Origin: Burkholderiales bacterium
Lineage (GTDB): Bacteria > Pseudomonadota > Gammaproteobacteria > Burkholderiales > UBA11063
DNA length: 64,000 bases
Direction of reading: 5' to 3'
Assembly (NCBI GenBank): GCA_019748155.1
Contig: JAIEPY010000022.1
Coordinates: forward strand, 1 to 64,000
Shown here: positions 36,142 through 46,668 of the stretch, piece by piece
Numbering within the stretch: position 1 is the first letter of the stretch
Layout of the letters: every line of letters starts with the position of its first letter
Made by a program: the position numbers and the translations under genes
Notes under the pieces: generated by a model
The model's input: only the letters and a program-made list of their open reading frames with translations
Databases searched by the model: none
Told to the model about the DNA's origin: nothing

Positions 36142-38001
36142 ATGTTTAATGTTGTTGAGAAACACCAGAAGGTGGTCAAAGGGATTATGATTGTGATTGC
36201 TAGTACTTTCGTGGTATGGGGCGTTAGCGGTTATTTTGGTATGGGTGGCGATGATGGTTATGTTGCTAAAGTTGGCAGTAATAAGATTTATTCGCAAGAT
36301 ATTGATCGGGCAATGGATCAGTCACAAGGTCAGCAGCCAGATAAAATGCAAGTGCTTTTTGGTCTGATTAATCGTCAATTATTATTAAATTCTTTTGATG
36401 ACCATCATCTAAGTGTAACTACAATGCAATTGCAAGATGCAATTGCAGCAATTCCTGCATTTCAAACTGATGGCAAATTTGATATAAACAAGTATCAGGA
36501 ATTTCTTAAACAACGTTATACAACTTCAGCTAAATTTGAACAAGATATGCAACAGCAAATTTTGATCAATCAAGAACTTGATTTCTTCAAGAATTCATAT
36601 TTTACCGCGCAAACTTTTCAAGATAAATTTGCAGCGCTGCTAAGTCGTGAGCGTAATGTTTCACGTTATGTGATTGACCCTAAGCAGTTTTATGCCAAAA
36701 TTAGTATTTCTGAAAGTGATATAGCCGCTTACTATCAGCAAAATATTGCTAAATATACTGTTGCAGAGCAAGTTAAATTACAATATATTCAATTATCTGC
36801 GGATAATATAGCAAAAACGATTAAGGTTAGTGATGCGGATGTGACTAAATATTTACAGGATCATCCAAATGCCAGCAATAACGAGCAAATTGATGTTTCA
36901 CATATATTGTTTACGGTTGCGGCTGATGCAACAGCGGCTCAGAAAGCGCAAGTAAAGGCTCAGGCTGAAAAAGTATTAGCGCAAGTAAAAGCTAATCCGG
37001 CTGACTTTGCCAAGCTAGCAAAACAATATTCCCAAGATCCTGGTTCTGCTGCTAATGGTGGTGATTTGGGCTTCTTTGGGCATGGGGTAATGGTTAAACC
37101 ATTTGAAGATGTTGCCTTTACCATGAAAAAAGGTCAAATTAGCGATTTAGTTGAAACTCAATATGGCTTCCATATTCTTAAATTAAATGATATTAAGGGT
37201 AATGACGAGGCTTCGAAGAAGGCGCTGGTAGTACAGCAGCTGCAAAAACAAAAAGCACAACAGCAATTACCAGCAATGATTGATCAATTGAATGACTTAA
37301 CTTATAATAAGGCTGATTCATTGGAGCCGGCGGCACAAAAACTTGGAATTAATATCCAAAATAGTGACTGGGTAAGTAAAGGGGCTGCAGCTACAGGACT
37401 ATTTGCTAATCCTAAATTACAAAAAACAGTTTTTAGTGACGAAGTGCTTAAACAACATCATAACAGTGAAGTTGTTGATTTAGGGGACGGTAGTTATGTG
37501 GTGGCGCGTTCTACTGAATTTAAACCAGCGACTATGACAGCGTTACAAACTGTTAAATCTCAGATCATTGATGCGTTAAAAGCACAACAAGCAAGCCAAA
37601 TGGCTTCAGGACTTGGGCAACAAGATTTAGCTCAATTACAACAAGGTAAATTAAAACTTAATTTTGCTAATCCTGAAAATGTAACTTTACTTGGGCAAAG
37701 TAAAACTGTTGATCCAATGGCGGTTAAGCAGATTTTTGCAGCACCTGCAAATTTCCCTAGCTATACCGGAGCATTAGCGCAAGATGGTTCTTATGTTCTA
37801 TACCAGATTAATAGTCAAGCTACAGATAAAGGCTTAGATGCACAAAATGAAAAAGTTGTTTCACAGTTAGCAGAGCAATACTCAATGATGAATCTAAATG
37901 CTTATGTAGGATCGCTAAGAAGTTTATACAAAGTAAATTATAAGCTTGATCGGGTGCAAAATACTGGTGGTGATCCTGCGCCAGCACAAGTAAGTCAATA
38001 A
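36142..38001 (+). CDS. ppiD: Periplasmic folding chaperone PpiD-like
   Basis: This 619-residue protein is anchored by one N-terminal helix (VKGIMIVIASTFVVWGVSGYF, about 14-34), with the bulk in the periplasm. A SurA-N-like region spans about 40-180 and a parvulin (PPIC) domain about 250-352, with VSHILFTV, NGGDLGFFG and QYGFHILKL. It helps newly exported proteins emerge from the Sec machinery. The C-terminal region is Gln/Ala-rich. It ends at a hairpin terminator. Confidence 0.9.
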   Translation: MFNVVEKHQKVVKGIMIVIASTFVVWGVSGYFGMGGDDGYVAKVGSNKIYSQDIDRAMDQSQGQQPDKMQVLFGLINRQLLLNSFDDHHLSVTTMQLQDAIAAIPAFQTDGKFDINKYQEFLKQRYTTSAKFEQDMQQQILINQELDFFKNSYFTAQTFQDKFAALLSRERNVSRYVIDPKQFYAKISISESDIAAYYQQNIAKYTVAEQVKLQYIQLSADNIAKTIKVSDADVTKYLQDHPNASNNEQIDVSHILFTVAADATAAQKAQVKAQAEKVLAQVKANPADFAKLAKQYSQDPGSAANGGDLGFFGHGVMVKPFEDVAFTMKKGQISDLVETQYGFHILKLNDIKGNDEASKKALVVQQLQKQKAQQQLPAMIDQLNDLTYNKADSLEPAAQKLGINIQNSDWVSKGAAATGLFANPKLQKTVFSDEVLKQHHNSEVVDLGDGSYVVARSTEFKPATMTALQTVKSQIIDALKAQQASQMASGLGQQDLAQLQQGKLKLNFANPENVTLLGQSKTVDPMAVKQIFAAPANFPSYTGALAQDGSYVLYQINSQATDKGLDAQNEKVVSQLAEQYSMMNLNAYVGSLRSLYKVNYKLDRVQNTGGDPAPAQVSQ

Positions 38002-38007
38002 ACACAC

Positions 38008-38031
38008 AGCCACTTTCGGGTGGCTTTGTTA
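38008..38031 (+). terminator. Rho-independent terminator after ppiD
   Basis: AGCCAC (38008-38013) pairs with GTGGCT (38020-38025) around TTTCGG, followed by TTGTTAATT. It lies 7 nt past the ppiD stop. Confidence 0.75.
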
Positions 38032-38081
38032 ATTATTTATAGCCATGTGTTAAAATGGCTCTAGTTTTAGATTGAAGAATT

Positions 38082-39503
38082 ATGACAAATCAACAAGTGG
38101 TAGATTGTTTATTAACTAATAATGGTTTTGATGCAAATTTTTTAAATGTACAATTAAATCAGCTCTCAAGACGAGGGATTGATTTTGCTGATTTATATTT
38201 ACAAAATACGGCTAGTGAATCATGGGTAATTGATGAAGGAATTATTAAATCTGGAAGTTACGCAGTTAATCAAGGAATTGGTGTGCGTGCGGTATGTGGT
38301 GAGAAAACTTTTTTTAGCTATGCTAATGCCTTAGACCCACGCGTAATTAAAGATTTAGTTGATAATTTATACATTGAGTCGGTGAATAAACATAATCAAG
38401 GTTATTCAACCGTAAATAATAATGCGCTTAATCTGCACACTTTTGAAAACCCGCTCCAAAGTTGGGTGAGTTGCAAAAAAATTCAATTATTACAAAATAT
38501 AAATCAAATTGCACGAACTAAAAACTATGTAACGAATGTTATTGCAAGTATTAATCTTGAGTATGATCAAATTTATTTGGCGCGGAGTGATGAGCAACAT
38601 TTTAGTGATATTCGTCCGCTGATTCATTTGAGTATTACTATAATTGTCAATAAAGATGGCAAAATGGAACGTGCTGCTGCGGGTGGTGGCGGAAGATACT
38701 CTCTGGATTATTTTAGCATAGAAATGGTGACTAGTTATATTGAGAAAGCTTACACTCAGGCACAATTAAAATTGGAAGCAAAGCCAGCGCCAAGTGGTGA
38801 AATGCCTGTGGTTTTAGGAAATGGTTGGGCAGGGGTTATTTTACACGAGGCGGTTGGACACGGACTTGAGGGAGATTTTAATCGCAAGGGTAGTTCTGCT
38901 TTTAGTGGAAAAATTGGTCAGCAAGTTGCCAGTAAAGGTGTTACCGTAATTGATGAAGGATGCATTAGTGATCGTCGTGGCTCAATGAATATTGATGATG
39001 AAGGTAATCCAAGTTCGCGCACGGTCTTGATTGAAGATGGTATTCTCAAAGGTTATTTATTTGATGAATTAAATGCACGGCTAATGAATACTCACTCAAC
39101 CGGTAACGGACGGCGTGAATCTTATGCCAGCAATCCTATCCCACGAATGACGAATACCTATATGTTGGGCGGCAATCATACACCTGAGGAAATTATTGCC
39201 AGTGTTGATTATGGTTTATTTGCAGAAAATTTTGAAGGTGGGCAAGTTGACATAACTTCGGGACAATTTGTGTTTAATGCATCGGTTGCGTGGGTGATTG
39301 AAAAAGGTAAGCTTGCATACCCCGTGAAAGGTTGTGCTTTGGTCGGAAATGGTCCTGAGTGTTTGCAACATGTAACAATGATTGCTAATGATCTGGCGTT
39401 AGATAGCGGTGTTGGTGTGTGTGGTAAAGATGGACAATCGGTGCCGGTTGGAGTTGGGCAACCTACAATGCGTTTAGACGGTGGTTTAATCGTTGGTGGT
39501 TAA
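38082..39503 (+). CDS. tldD: Metalloprotease TldD
   Basis: This 473-residue cytosolic zinc protease of family U62 works with TldE (PmbA) to degrade unfolded peptides and mature some peptide products. The metal site HEAVGHGLEGD is near residues 256-266, with a downstream Cys in VKGCALVGNGP. It is complete. The partner pmbA is not in the window. It is flanked upstream by the ppiD terminator, so it is likely transcribed alone. Confidence 0.94.
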   Translation: MTNQQVVDCLLTNNGFDANFLNVQLNQLSRRGIDFADLYLQNTASESWVIDEGIIKSGSYAVNQGIGVRAVCGEKTFFSYANALDPRVIKDLVDNLYIESVNKHNQGYSTVNNNALNLHTFENPLQSWVSCKKIQLLQNINQIARTKNYVTNVIASINLEYDQIYLARSDEQHFSDIRPLIHLSITIIVNKDGKMERAAAGGGGRYSLDYFSIEMVTSYIEKAYTQAQLKLEAKPAPSGEMPVVLGNGWAGVILHEAVGHGLEGDFNRKGSSAFSGKIGQQVASKGVTVIDEGCISDRRGSMNIDDEGNPSSRTVLIEDGILKGYLFDELNARLMNTHSTGNGRRESYASNPIPRMTNTYMLGGNHTPEEIIASVDYGLFAENFEGGQVDITSGQFVFNASVAWVIEKGKLAYPVKGCALVGNGPECLQHVTMIANDLALDSGVGVCGKDGQSVPVGVGQPTMRLDGGLIVGG

Positions 39504-39639
39504 ATAGTTCCTAGAAAATAATGACGAAGTTTTATCTAAAATGATGCGCTTCGTTCTACATTTTAAGCGCCAAAGCTGCCAAAAACACCGGTAATTTATG
39601 ATAAAATAACGCCAAAATTAGTTTATAAAGGATTGGGTT

Positions 39640-40371
39640 GTGGCAGGACATAGTAAATGGGCAAATATTAAGCATCGTAAAGCAGCGTCTGATGCGAAGA
39701 AAAGTAAAATTACCACTCGTATGGTTAAGGAAATCACTATTGCTGCCAAAATGGGCGGTAGTGATGTAGGTTCTAACCCGCGTCTACGTTTAGCGGTAGA
39801 AAAAGCCCGCGAGAATAATGTTCCTAAAGATAATGTAGAACGTGCAATTAAGCGAGGGTCTGGTGAACTGGAAGGCGTCGATTATGTCGAGCTACGCTTT
39901 GAAGGTTATGGTATTGCTGGCGCTGGGATTATTGTTGATTGTCTGACGGATAATAATACCCGGACTGTTGCAGAAGTTCGTCATGCGTTTAATAAATATC
40001 ATGGAAACATGGGAACAGATGGCTGCGTATCATTCCAATTCAAGCATTGTGGTCAATTAATTTTTGCACCAGGCACAAATGAAGACGCATTGATGGAAGC
40101 TGCTTTGGATGCCGGAGCAGAAGATGTGATAACTAATGATGATGGTAGCTTGGAAGTAATTACTGCACCACATGATTACGTTGAAGTTAAAAATGCTCTT
40201 GAAGCTAAAGGATTTAGCGCAGAATTAGCCGAAGTTACAATGAAGCCAAATACGGAAACTGAACTAACCGGTGAAGATGCAAAAAAAATGCAGCGCTTAT
40301 TAGATGCTTTTGAAGAGCTGGATGATGTACAAGATGTTTACACTAACGCAGTGATGAATGAAGAAGAGTAA
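39640..40371 (+). CDS. YebC/PmpR (TACO1) family protein
   Basis: This 243-residue protein opens with the invariant [15 protein letters not shown]. Family members have been described as transcriptional regulators and, more recently, as factors easing ribosome stalling at poor motifs. The start is GTG 39640 after GGATTGGG; the conserved first residues confirm it. A -10-like TATGATAAAAT lies just upstream near 39597. A terminator follows. Confidence 0.93.
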   Translation: MAGHSKWANIKHRKAASDAKKSKITTRMVKEITIAAKMGGSDVGSNPRLRLAVEKARENNVPKDNVERAIKRGSGELEGVDYVELRFEGYGIAGAGIIVDCLTDNNTRTVAEVRHAFNKYHGNMGTDGCVSFQFKHCGQLIFAPGTNEDALMEAALDAGAEDVITNDDGSLEVITAPHDYVEVKNALEAKGFSAELAEVTMKPNTETELTGEDAKKMQRLLDAFEELDDVQDVYTNAVMNEEE

Positions 40372-40410
40372 TCAATATACTTTGAATGCTCACTATCTGA
40401 GCTTTGATGT

Positions 40411-40449
40411 ATATACTCTTAGCAATAATGATGAATGCGACGAGTATAC
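40411..40449. repeat. Short palindrome related to the 4787-4915 element
   Basis: ATATACTCTTAGCAAT and, inverted, a GCGACGAGTATAC end flank a few bases. The termini match those of the longer element at 4787-4915. It is degenerate, so the relation is tentative. Confidence 0.35.
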
Positions 40450-40477
40450 CCACCTTTTAAACGGTGGGTTTGTTTTA
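40448..40477 (+). terminator. Rho-independent terminator after yebC
   Basis: ACCCACC (40448-40454) pairs with GGTGGGT (40463-40469), followed by TTGTTTTA. It ends 15 nt before the hslO start, so hslO must be read from a promoter overlapping it or by readthrough. Confidence 0.8.
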
Positions 40478-40491
40478 TGGAATAGTATTGA

Positions 40492-41376
40492 ATGAGTTCA
40501 AGTTATATACAGAAATTTATCTTTGAGAATTTACCTGTCAAAGGGTCTTTAGTGGTATTAGACGATGCCTGGTTAACGATTGCGGAGCAAAAAATATACC
40601 CAGATGGACTTAGACAACTTTTGGGGAAGTTATTAGCCGCAAATGTGCTTTTAACCAGTAACCTAAAATTTGATGGTAAGGTTATTTGCCAAATTCAAGA
40701 TAATCCACATTTTAATTTGGTTGTTAGCGAGTGTAGTAATCAATATCATATCCGCGCAACCGCCAAATTTACAGCCAAGGATGAAGCGATGCTTGATTAC
40801 TCTAACTATTTACAAGAAGGGCGATTGGTAGTTAGTATCGATTCAAAGACGGAGGGTAATTTATATCAAAGTATCATTGCTTTTAATGGTTCTGAAGTTA
40901 GTGAAATATTGAATAATTATATGATACAGTCAGAGCAACTTAAAAGTTGGTTTTTTTTGGCATACACTGAAAACAAAGTGGTTGGTTTTATGTTGCAGCA
41001 GTTACCTGATACCCATCAGTTACATTTAGATGATATTGAACGAGTTTTTATGCTCGCCAGCACCTTAACTACTCATGAACTATTGCTTGATGATTTAGAA
41101 CGTATTATTACTAAACTATTCAACGAAGATAATGTAGTTGTAATGCCACAACATCCGGTAACCTTCGCTTGTAGTTGTAGTCGACAACGCGTGGGTGAAA
41201 TTTTACGCAACCTAGGTAAAGATGAGTTAACGACTTTAATTCGTGAACAAGGTAATATTTCCGTCGACTGCGATTATTGTAATACAGAATATCGCTTTAC
41301 TGAATATGAACTTTCTCAGTTTATTCTTCAATTATCAATTGAAGATTTGGCGCCTATTTCTACCCAAATTAATTAA
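40492..41376 (+). CDS. hslO: Redox-regulated chaperone Hsp33
   Basis: This 294-residue chaperone is switched on by oxidation. The four zinc-binding Cys of the redox switch are present as CSC (about residue 227) and CDYC (about residue 260) in the C-terminal domain; the N-terminal folding domain is normal. It ends at a terminator shared with the convergent recombinase. There is little room for its own promoter after the yebC terminator. Confidence 0.94.
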   Translation: MSSSYIQKFIFENLPVKGSLVVLDDAWLTIAEQKIYPDGLRQLLGKLLAANVLLTSNLKFDGKVICQIQDNPHFNLVVSECSNQYHIRATAKFTAKDEAMLDYSNYLQEGRLVVSIDSKTEGNLYQSIIAFNGSEVSEILNNYMIQSEQLKSWFFLAYTENKVVGFMLQQLPDTHQLHLDDIERVFMLASTLTTHELLLDDLERIITKLFNEDNVVVMPQHPVTFACSCSRQRVGEILRNLGKDELTTLIREQGNISVDCDYCNTEYRFTEYELSQFILQLSIEDLAPISTQIN

Positions 41377-41391
41377 AGCATGAGACGTATA

Positions 41392-41420
41392 TGGTAAAAC
41401 TTTATTTACCAAATTTTTTT
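41392..41420 (+). terminator. Rho-independent terminator after hslO
   Basis: TGGTAAA (41392-41398) pairs with TTTACCA (41405-41411), followed by AATTTTTTT. The arm overlaps the last codons of the convergent recombinase gene. Confidence 0.75.
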
Positions 41421-42514
41421 ATCGTCTCATCATGTCGCGAGTCAGCCTCAGTATGTTGGTATTTCATCGTTGTTTCCAGCATACTGTGGCGTAGATTTTC
41501 TTTGACAACCCGAATATCGATTCCTGCATCCACTTGGTGTGTCGCTGAAGTATGTCGCATCCAGTGAGTTGATACTCGCGCAATCACAAAGGCACTTGCT
41601 GGATCATTGGCTTTAAGCTCATCCGCTAGGTTATTGCAAGTAGTTTTAATAATTTTATAGAGCATGGAGTCGCTAATTGGCTTTAATTTACCATATTTAC
41701 TATAGATTAAGGGTAATTCAGTTTCTAGCGGATTAGGATATTCTGCTAAACCAAGTGACTTGCGATAACGAATTAATGCACTGAGCAGCTCATTCGGGAC
41801 CGGTATTTCTCCGTACTTATTGCCTTTACCGACAACCTTTAACCACCATTGACTACGTTTACTTACAAAATCTGCCATGCGTGCATTGATTACTTCACTA
41901 CGTCTGCAGCCAGTTAGATAAAGTAAGCTAAATATCCATCTTGTTCGTTCATATTCAAATTTACTCTTTGCATTATCTTGTGGTAAAGTTTCAATGAATT
42001 CACGCAGATAATCCCATTCACGAACAGTTAGGAAGCGTTCAACGCCATGCGGGACTTTGATTTTTTGGCGAATCAAACGGAAGGGGTTGCGTGTCAGATA
42101 TCCTGCATCAATTAGGTACTGATAAAGACTACCTAAAATTTGTAAATTTAACTTAACACTAGAATTAGATAAACCTTTTACAAATGGTTTCCATTCCGGG
42201 TGCGTCCGTGGTTTTGATGGACCACACCAAAAGTCTTGTGGAGTTGGCATTTGTAAAAAATCCTGATATTCCTGAATTGCTTCACGGCTTACTTGCTTTA
42301 AACTAAGATTTTCATGCATTAACCACATTAAAAAACGCTCAGAACTTTGCCGATACGAAGTAAGAGTATGTTGGCTATGGCGAAACTCCATCAGCCATGT
42401 TCTGACTGCCTCGATATCATTGGTTGCATTAATACTACTATTTTGTGAAAATAATTTCACATCATCAAGCTGCTGTGCCACATTGTGGATAATTACGTTA
42501 TTGTCGGTATTCAT
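41402..42514 (-). CDS. Tyrosine recombinase/integrase
   Basis: This 370-residue site-specific recombinase has a SAM-like core-binding domain in the N-terminal third and a catalytic domain with the expected set: Arg in TGCRRSEV, the HxxR as HWMRH, a following His in NLRHS, and the nucleophilic Tyr in MKYQH, 19 residues from the end. It is XerC/XerD-like in size plus an extra N-terminal stretch. I use ATG 42514 (MNTDNN); longer starts are possible. It stands alone and has no phage neighbours. It may be a host recombinase or a solo integrase. Confidence 0.8.
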   Translation of the reverse strand: MNTDNNVIIHNVAQQLDDVKLFSQNSSINATNDIEAVRTWLMEFRHSQHTLTSYRQSSERFLMWLMHENLSLKQVSREAIQEYQDFLQMPTPQDFWCGPSKPRTHPEWKPFVKGLSNSSVKLNLQILGSLYQYLIDAGYLTRNPFRLIRQKIKVPHGVERFLTVREWDYLREFIETLPQDNAKSKFEYERTRWIFSLLYLTGCRRSEVINARMADFVSKRSQWWLKVVGKGNKYGEIPVPNELLSALIRYRKSLGLAEYPNPLETELPLIYSKYGKLKPISDSMLYKIIKTTCNNLADELKANDPASAFVIARVSTHWMRHTSATHQVDAGIDIRVVKENLRHSMLETTMKYQHTEADSRHDETIKKFGK

Positions 42515-42674
42515 AAGAGCCCCATGCATTATTGAGTCGAATAAGTCGCATTTTATCATTATCAATAGTCTCGTTGTTATATAAATTGTATCCAAAAATT
42601 GACAACATTTGTTTGCTTTTTAGTTCATCATAACCATCTGTAATAGTTATGTTCTAAAATAAGACAAAGCTTAT

Positions 42675-42730
42675 ATATACTCGCCATCTTTGAACCTTGG
42701 AACTTTGTCACATCTCAAAAAAGACTCGTC
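42675..42730. repeat. Half copy of the palindromic element
   Basis: This stretch follows the left half of the 4787-4915 element: ATATACTCG, then TCTTTGAA, then CTTGG, and on to CAAAAAAGACTC, with scattered changes. It is followed at 42757-42770 by TATTTCGGGTTGAT, which also occurs at 61-74. The 42515-42862 gap otherwise holds only promoter sequence. Confidence 0.5.
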
Positions 42731-42785
42731 ACCTACTACTGAGAATACTACATTCTTATTTCGGGTTGATAATGCGAATCAGTTC

Positions 42786-42815
42786 TTTCAAAGATAAATG
42801 GCAATGTGCTATAAT
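42786..42815 (+). promoter_or_regulatory. Extended -10 promoter for minCDE
   Basis: TGCTATAAT (42807-42815) is a perfect -10 with the extended TG. TTTCAA (42786-42791) lies 18 nt upstream as a weak -35. It is 47 nt before minC, with no other gene between. Confidence 0.55.
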
Positions 42816-42862
42816 CGCGTGTATTAATAAGCCTGTTTTTATGAAATGAAACCACCAGAACT

Positions 42863-43528
42863 ATGATAGCCAGCAACAGTATCAAACTTAATTCTGCTAA
42901 TTTTGATTATTATATATTGCGAATTAGCCCGACAACCGAACTGGAACAAATTGCCAGTAAACTTGCAACCTTGCGTGAATTTGATGCTACTGGTAAATAT
43001 TTGGTTTTAGAATGTGATGCTAAACCTGATATGAATCAATTCTCGACTCATTTGAGAAAGATTGATGAACTAGCGGCTAAATTTGCTTTAGAGGTTAAGT
43101 TTATTGTTGCGAATCAGTTTATTTCAGCGGATAAAATTGATGGGCGAGCTGTTGTAAATCTTCCCGCGACTATTCAGTCCAAGCCGATATTAAACCAAAC
43201 TTTGTTGATTGAAGAACCTGTACGTAGTGGAATCAAAGTTGAAAATAATGGTGACGTAATTATTACTACTTTAGTTTCACACAATGCGGAGATAATCGCT
43301 AGTGGTAATATTCATGTATATGGTGATTGCCGAGGGCGGGTATTAGCGGGTAACGGTGGTAATAAAAAAGCCAAAATTTTCATTGCGCGTTTTAATGCTG
43401 AGTTAATTTCGATTGCAGGAATTTATCGGGTTATTGAAGATAAATTACCCGATAATCTACATAATAAAGCAGTTCAGATATTTTTAGATGAAAAAGAACG
43501 GCTAAATGTAATACCTTTAGCCGTGTAA
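42863..43528 (+). CDS. minC: Septum site-determining protein MinC
   Basis: This 221-residue inhibitor of FtsZ assembly keeps division away from the poles. The N-terminal domain binds FtsZ. The C-terminal beta-helix (from about 115, VRSGIKVENNGDVIITT) includes YGDCRGRVLAGNGG, the family's most conserved stretch, and binds MinD. It is the first gene of minC-minD-minE-trxB. Length is normal. Confidence 0.94.
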   Translation: MIASNSIKLNSANFDYYILRISPTTELEQIASKLATLREFDATGKYLVLECDAKPDMNQFSTHLRKIDELAAKFALEVKFIVANQFISADKIDGRAVVNLPATIQSKPILNQTLLIEEPVRSGIKVENNGDVIITTLVSHNAEIIASGNIHVYGDCRGRVLAGNGGNKKAKIFIARFNAELISIAGIYRVIEDKLPDNLHNKAVQIFLDEKERLNVIPLAV

Positions 43529-43626
43529 TAAAAAAATAGACAAATTTTTTGAAGTTATGATAATTAATGAGTATAAAGATGCGTGGCGGTACTAATCGCC
43601 ATAAAATGCAATTTTTAGGAGCAAGT

Positions 43627-44448
43627 ATGGCTAAATTGGCAAGAATTGTTGTAGTCACATCAGGTAAGGGTGGAGTAGGTAAAACAACTACTTCCGCCAG
43701 TTTTGCGACTGGTTTAGCTCTAAAAGGGCATAAAACGGTGGTAATTGATTTTGATATTGGTCTTCGTAATCTTGATTTGATTATGGGCTGTGAACGGCGA
43801 GTGGTTTATGATTTTGTCAATGTCATAAATGGTGAAGCAACACTCCATCAAGCACTAATTAAAGATAAAAACTGCGATAATTTGTACGTGTTGGCTGCTT
43901 CACAAACTAAAGATAAAGAAGCGTTAACGCAAGATGGCGTTGAAAAAGTATTGGAAGAGCTTAAAAAAGATTTTGAATTCATTGTTTGTGATTCACCGGC
44001 AGGGATTGAAATGGGTGCGTTTATGGCATTATATTTTGCCGATGAAGCATTGGTAGTAACTAATCCCGAAGTATCTTCAGTACGTGATTCTGATCGCATA
44101 TTGGGGATTTTAGCTTCGAAGGCTAAGCGGGCAGTTGATGGGCGTGAAAAAGTTAAAGAGCATTTGATTATTACGCGTTATAATCCAGAGCGCGTCGAAA
44201 ATGGTGATATGCTCTCAATTACTGATATTCAGGATATTCTACGAATCCCAGTTTTGGGTGTAGTTCCGGAATCAAAGGATGTTTTACAAGCCTCAAATAC
44301 TGGCTCTCCTGCAATCAATTTAAGAGGAACGAATGTTTCTGAAGCTTATTTTGATTTGGTCGCACGATTTTTGGGTGAGGATAAGCCGATGCGTTATACT
44401 ACGGCTGAAAAAAAAGGATTGTTGAAACGCATCTTTGGAGGAAACTAG
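43627..44448 (+). CDS. minD: Septum site-determining ATPase MinD
   Basis: This 273-residue ATPase recruits MinC to the membrane and oscillates with MinE. The deviant Walker [11 protein letters not shown] is near residue 10. A C-terminal amphipathic helix [11 protein letters not shown] targets the membrane. I chose ATG 43627 because AGGAG lies 5-6 nt upstream and [14 protein letters not shown] is the family start; the open frame extends 60 nt further upstream without support. Confidence 0.96.
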   Translation: MAKLARIVVVTSGKGGVGKTTTSASFATGLALKGHKTVVIDFDIGLRNLDLIMGCERRVVYDFVNVINGEATLHQALIKDKNCDNLYVLAASQTKDKEALTQDGVEKVLEELKKDFEFIVCDSPAGIEMGAFMALYFADEALVVTNPEVSSVRDSDRILGILASKAKRAVDGREKVKEHLIITRYNPERVENGDMLSITDIQDILRIPVLGVVPESKDVLQASNTGSPAINLRGTNVSEAYFDLVARFLGEDKPMRYTTAEKKGLLKRIFGGN

Positions 44449-44449
44449 C

Positions 44450-45678
<1,229 letters not shown>

Positions 45679-45689
45679 TCTAGAGAATT

Positions 45690-46643
45690 ATGATGGCTGC
45701 TTCACGACGCTTGTCGATTCTAAGTGCGGGTTTTCTCGCACTTTTATTATCTTCATGTAGTTTACTGGGTACTAAGACTGTAACAAAGTCTTTAGTTACG
45801 AGTAAATATGTGGTAATTGGAGATAATGGCGTAATCAAAATGTCTGATGATGGACATATTTGGACTAACGATAACTCAAGTGAAAGTAATCTTTGGAATT
45901 CTTTAAATATTGCCAATGGACAGTTTATCGCAGTTGGTATGAATGGCGCGGTTAGCTATTCAGCAGATGCAATCAATTGGTCAGATGTGTATAGCCATGA
46001 TCACCGGGTTTGGCTTTATGATGTTATTTTTGCTAATAAACGCTATGTTGCGGTAGGTATGGGTGGCATGGTTGTTAGTTCTACTAATTTACATGATTGG
46101 CAGCAAGCCAAGACTAATTCTAAATCATGGTTAACCAGTGTCAGTTATGGTAGTGGTTCTTTTATTATTAGTGGCGCTAATGGTACATTACTTAAATCAC
46201 AGGATGGCTTGGCTTGGCAGCTTGAAAGTTCTCCTACACAAGAATGGCTAAGTACAGTTCGGTTTGTGAATAATAAATTTTTGGTACTTGGTTCAAGCGG
46301 TACAATATTAAGCTCCGCTACGGGTGAATCATGGCAGCTTTTATCTTCTCCAACCAAAGCTTGGCTTTATGGTATTAGCTATGGAGCCGGTCGCTATACT
46401 ATTGTTGGTGAAAACTCAACTATTTTAAGTTCTGAAGATGGTAAAAATTGGTCAATTGTAAGACATAAACTAGCCAAAAATACCACCTTGCGTTCTATTA
46501 TCTACGCGGATAACCAGTTTATTGTGGTTGGTGCCCATGGTTTGATTGCCACTTCACATGATGGTTTAATCTGGCAGAAACAACACTCAGAAACAACGCG
46601 AGGACTATATTCAGTTGTTCATTATTCTGACCAGATCAAATAA
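45690..46643 (+). CDS. Lipoprotein with seven propeller repeats
   Basis: This 317-residue protein starts with a lipoprotein signal ending LLSSC (Cys about residue 23). The mature part holds seven repeats of about 40 residues with the pattern [YF]-x-x-V-G-x-x-G-x-[IL]-x-S-x-D-G-x-x-W, e.g. YVVIGDNGVIKMSDDGHIW and FIISGANGTLLKSQDGLAW. This is the sort of repeat found in YCF48/BNR propellers, and seven blades closes a disc. It likely binds a protein or glycan in the periplasm. It follows trxB by 11 nt and converges on polA. Function unknown. Confidence 0.7.
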   Translation: MMAASRRLSILSAGFLALLLSSCSLLGTKTVTKSLVTSKYVVIGDNGVIKMSDDGHIWTNDNSSESNLWNSLNIANGQFIAVGMNGAVSYSADAINWSDVYSHDHRVWLYDVIFANKRYVAVGMGGMVVSSTNLHDWQQAKTNSKSWLTSVSYGSGSFIISGANGTLLKSQDGLAWQLESSPTQEWLSTVRFVNNKFLVLGSSGTILSSATGESWQLLSSPTKAWLYGISYGAGRYTIVGENSTILSSEDGKNWSIVRHKLAKNTTLRSIIYADNQFIVVGAHGLIATSHDGLIWQKQHSETTRGLYSVVHYSDQIK

Positions 46644-46668
46644 AGCCATAATCTTTTTGCAAAATTAA

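Noticed and set aside
41402..42514. Prophage
   Set aside because: Only a recombinase is present; no phage structural, lysis or replication genes are found on either side.
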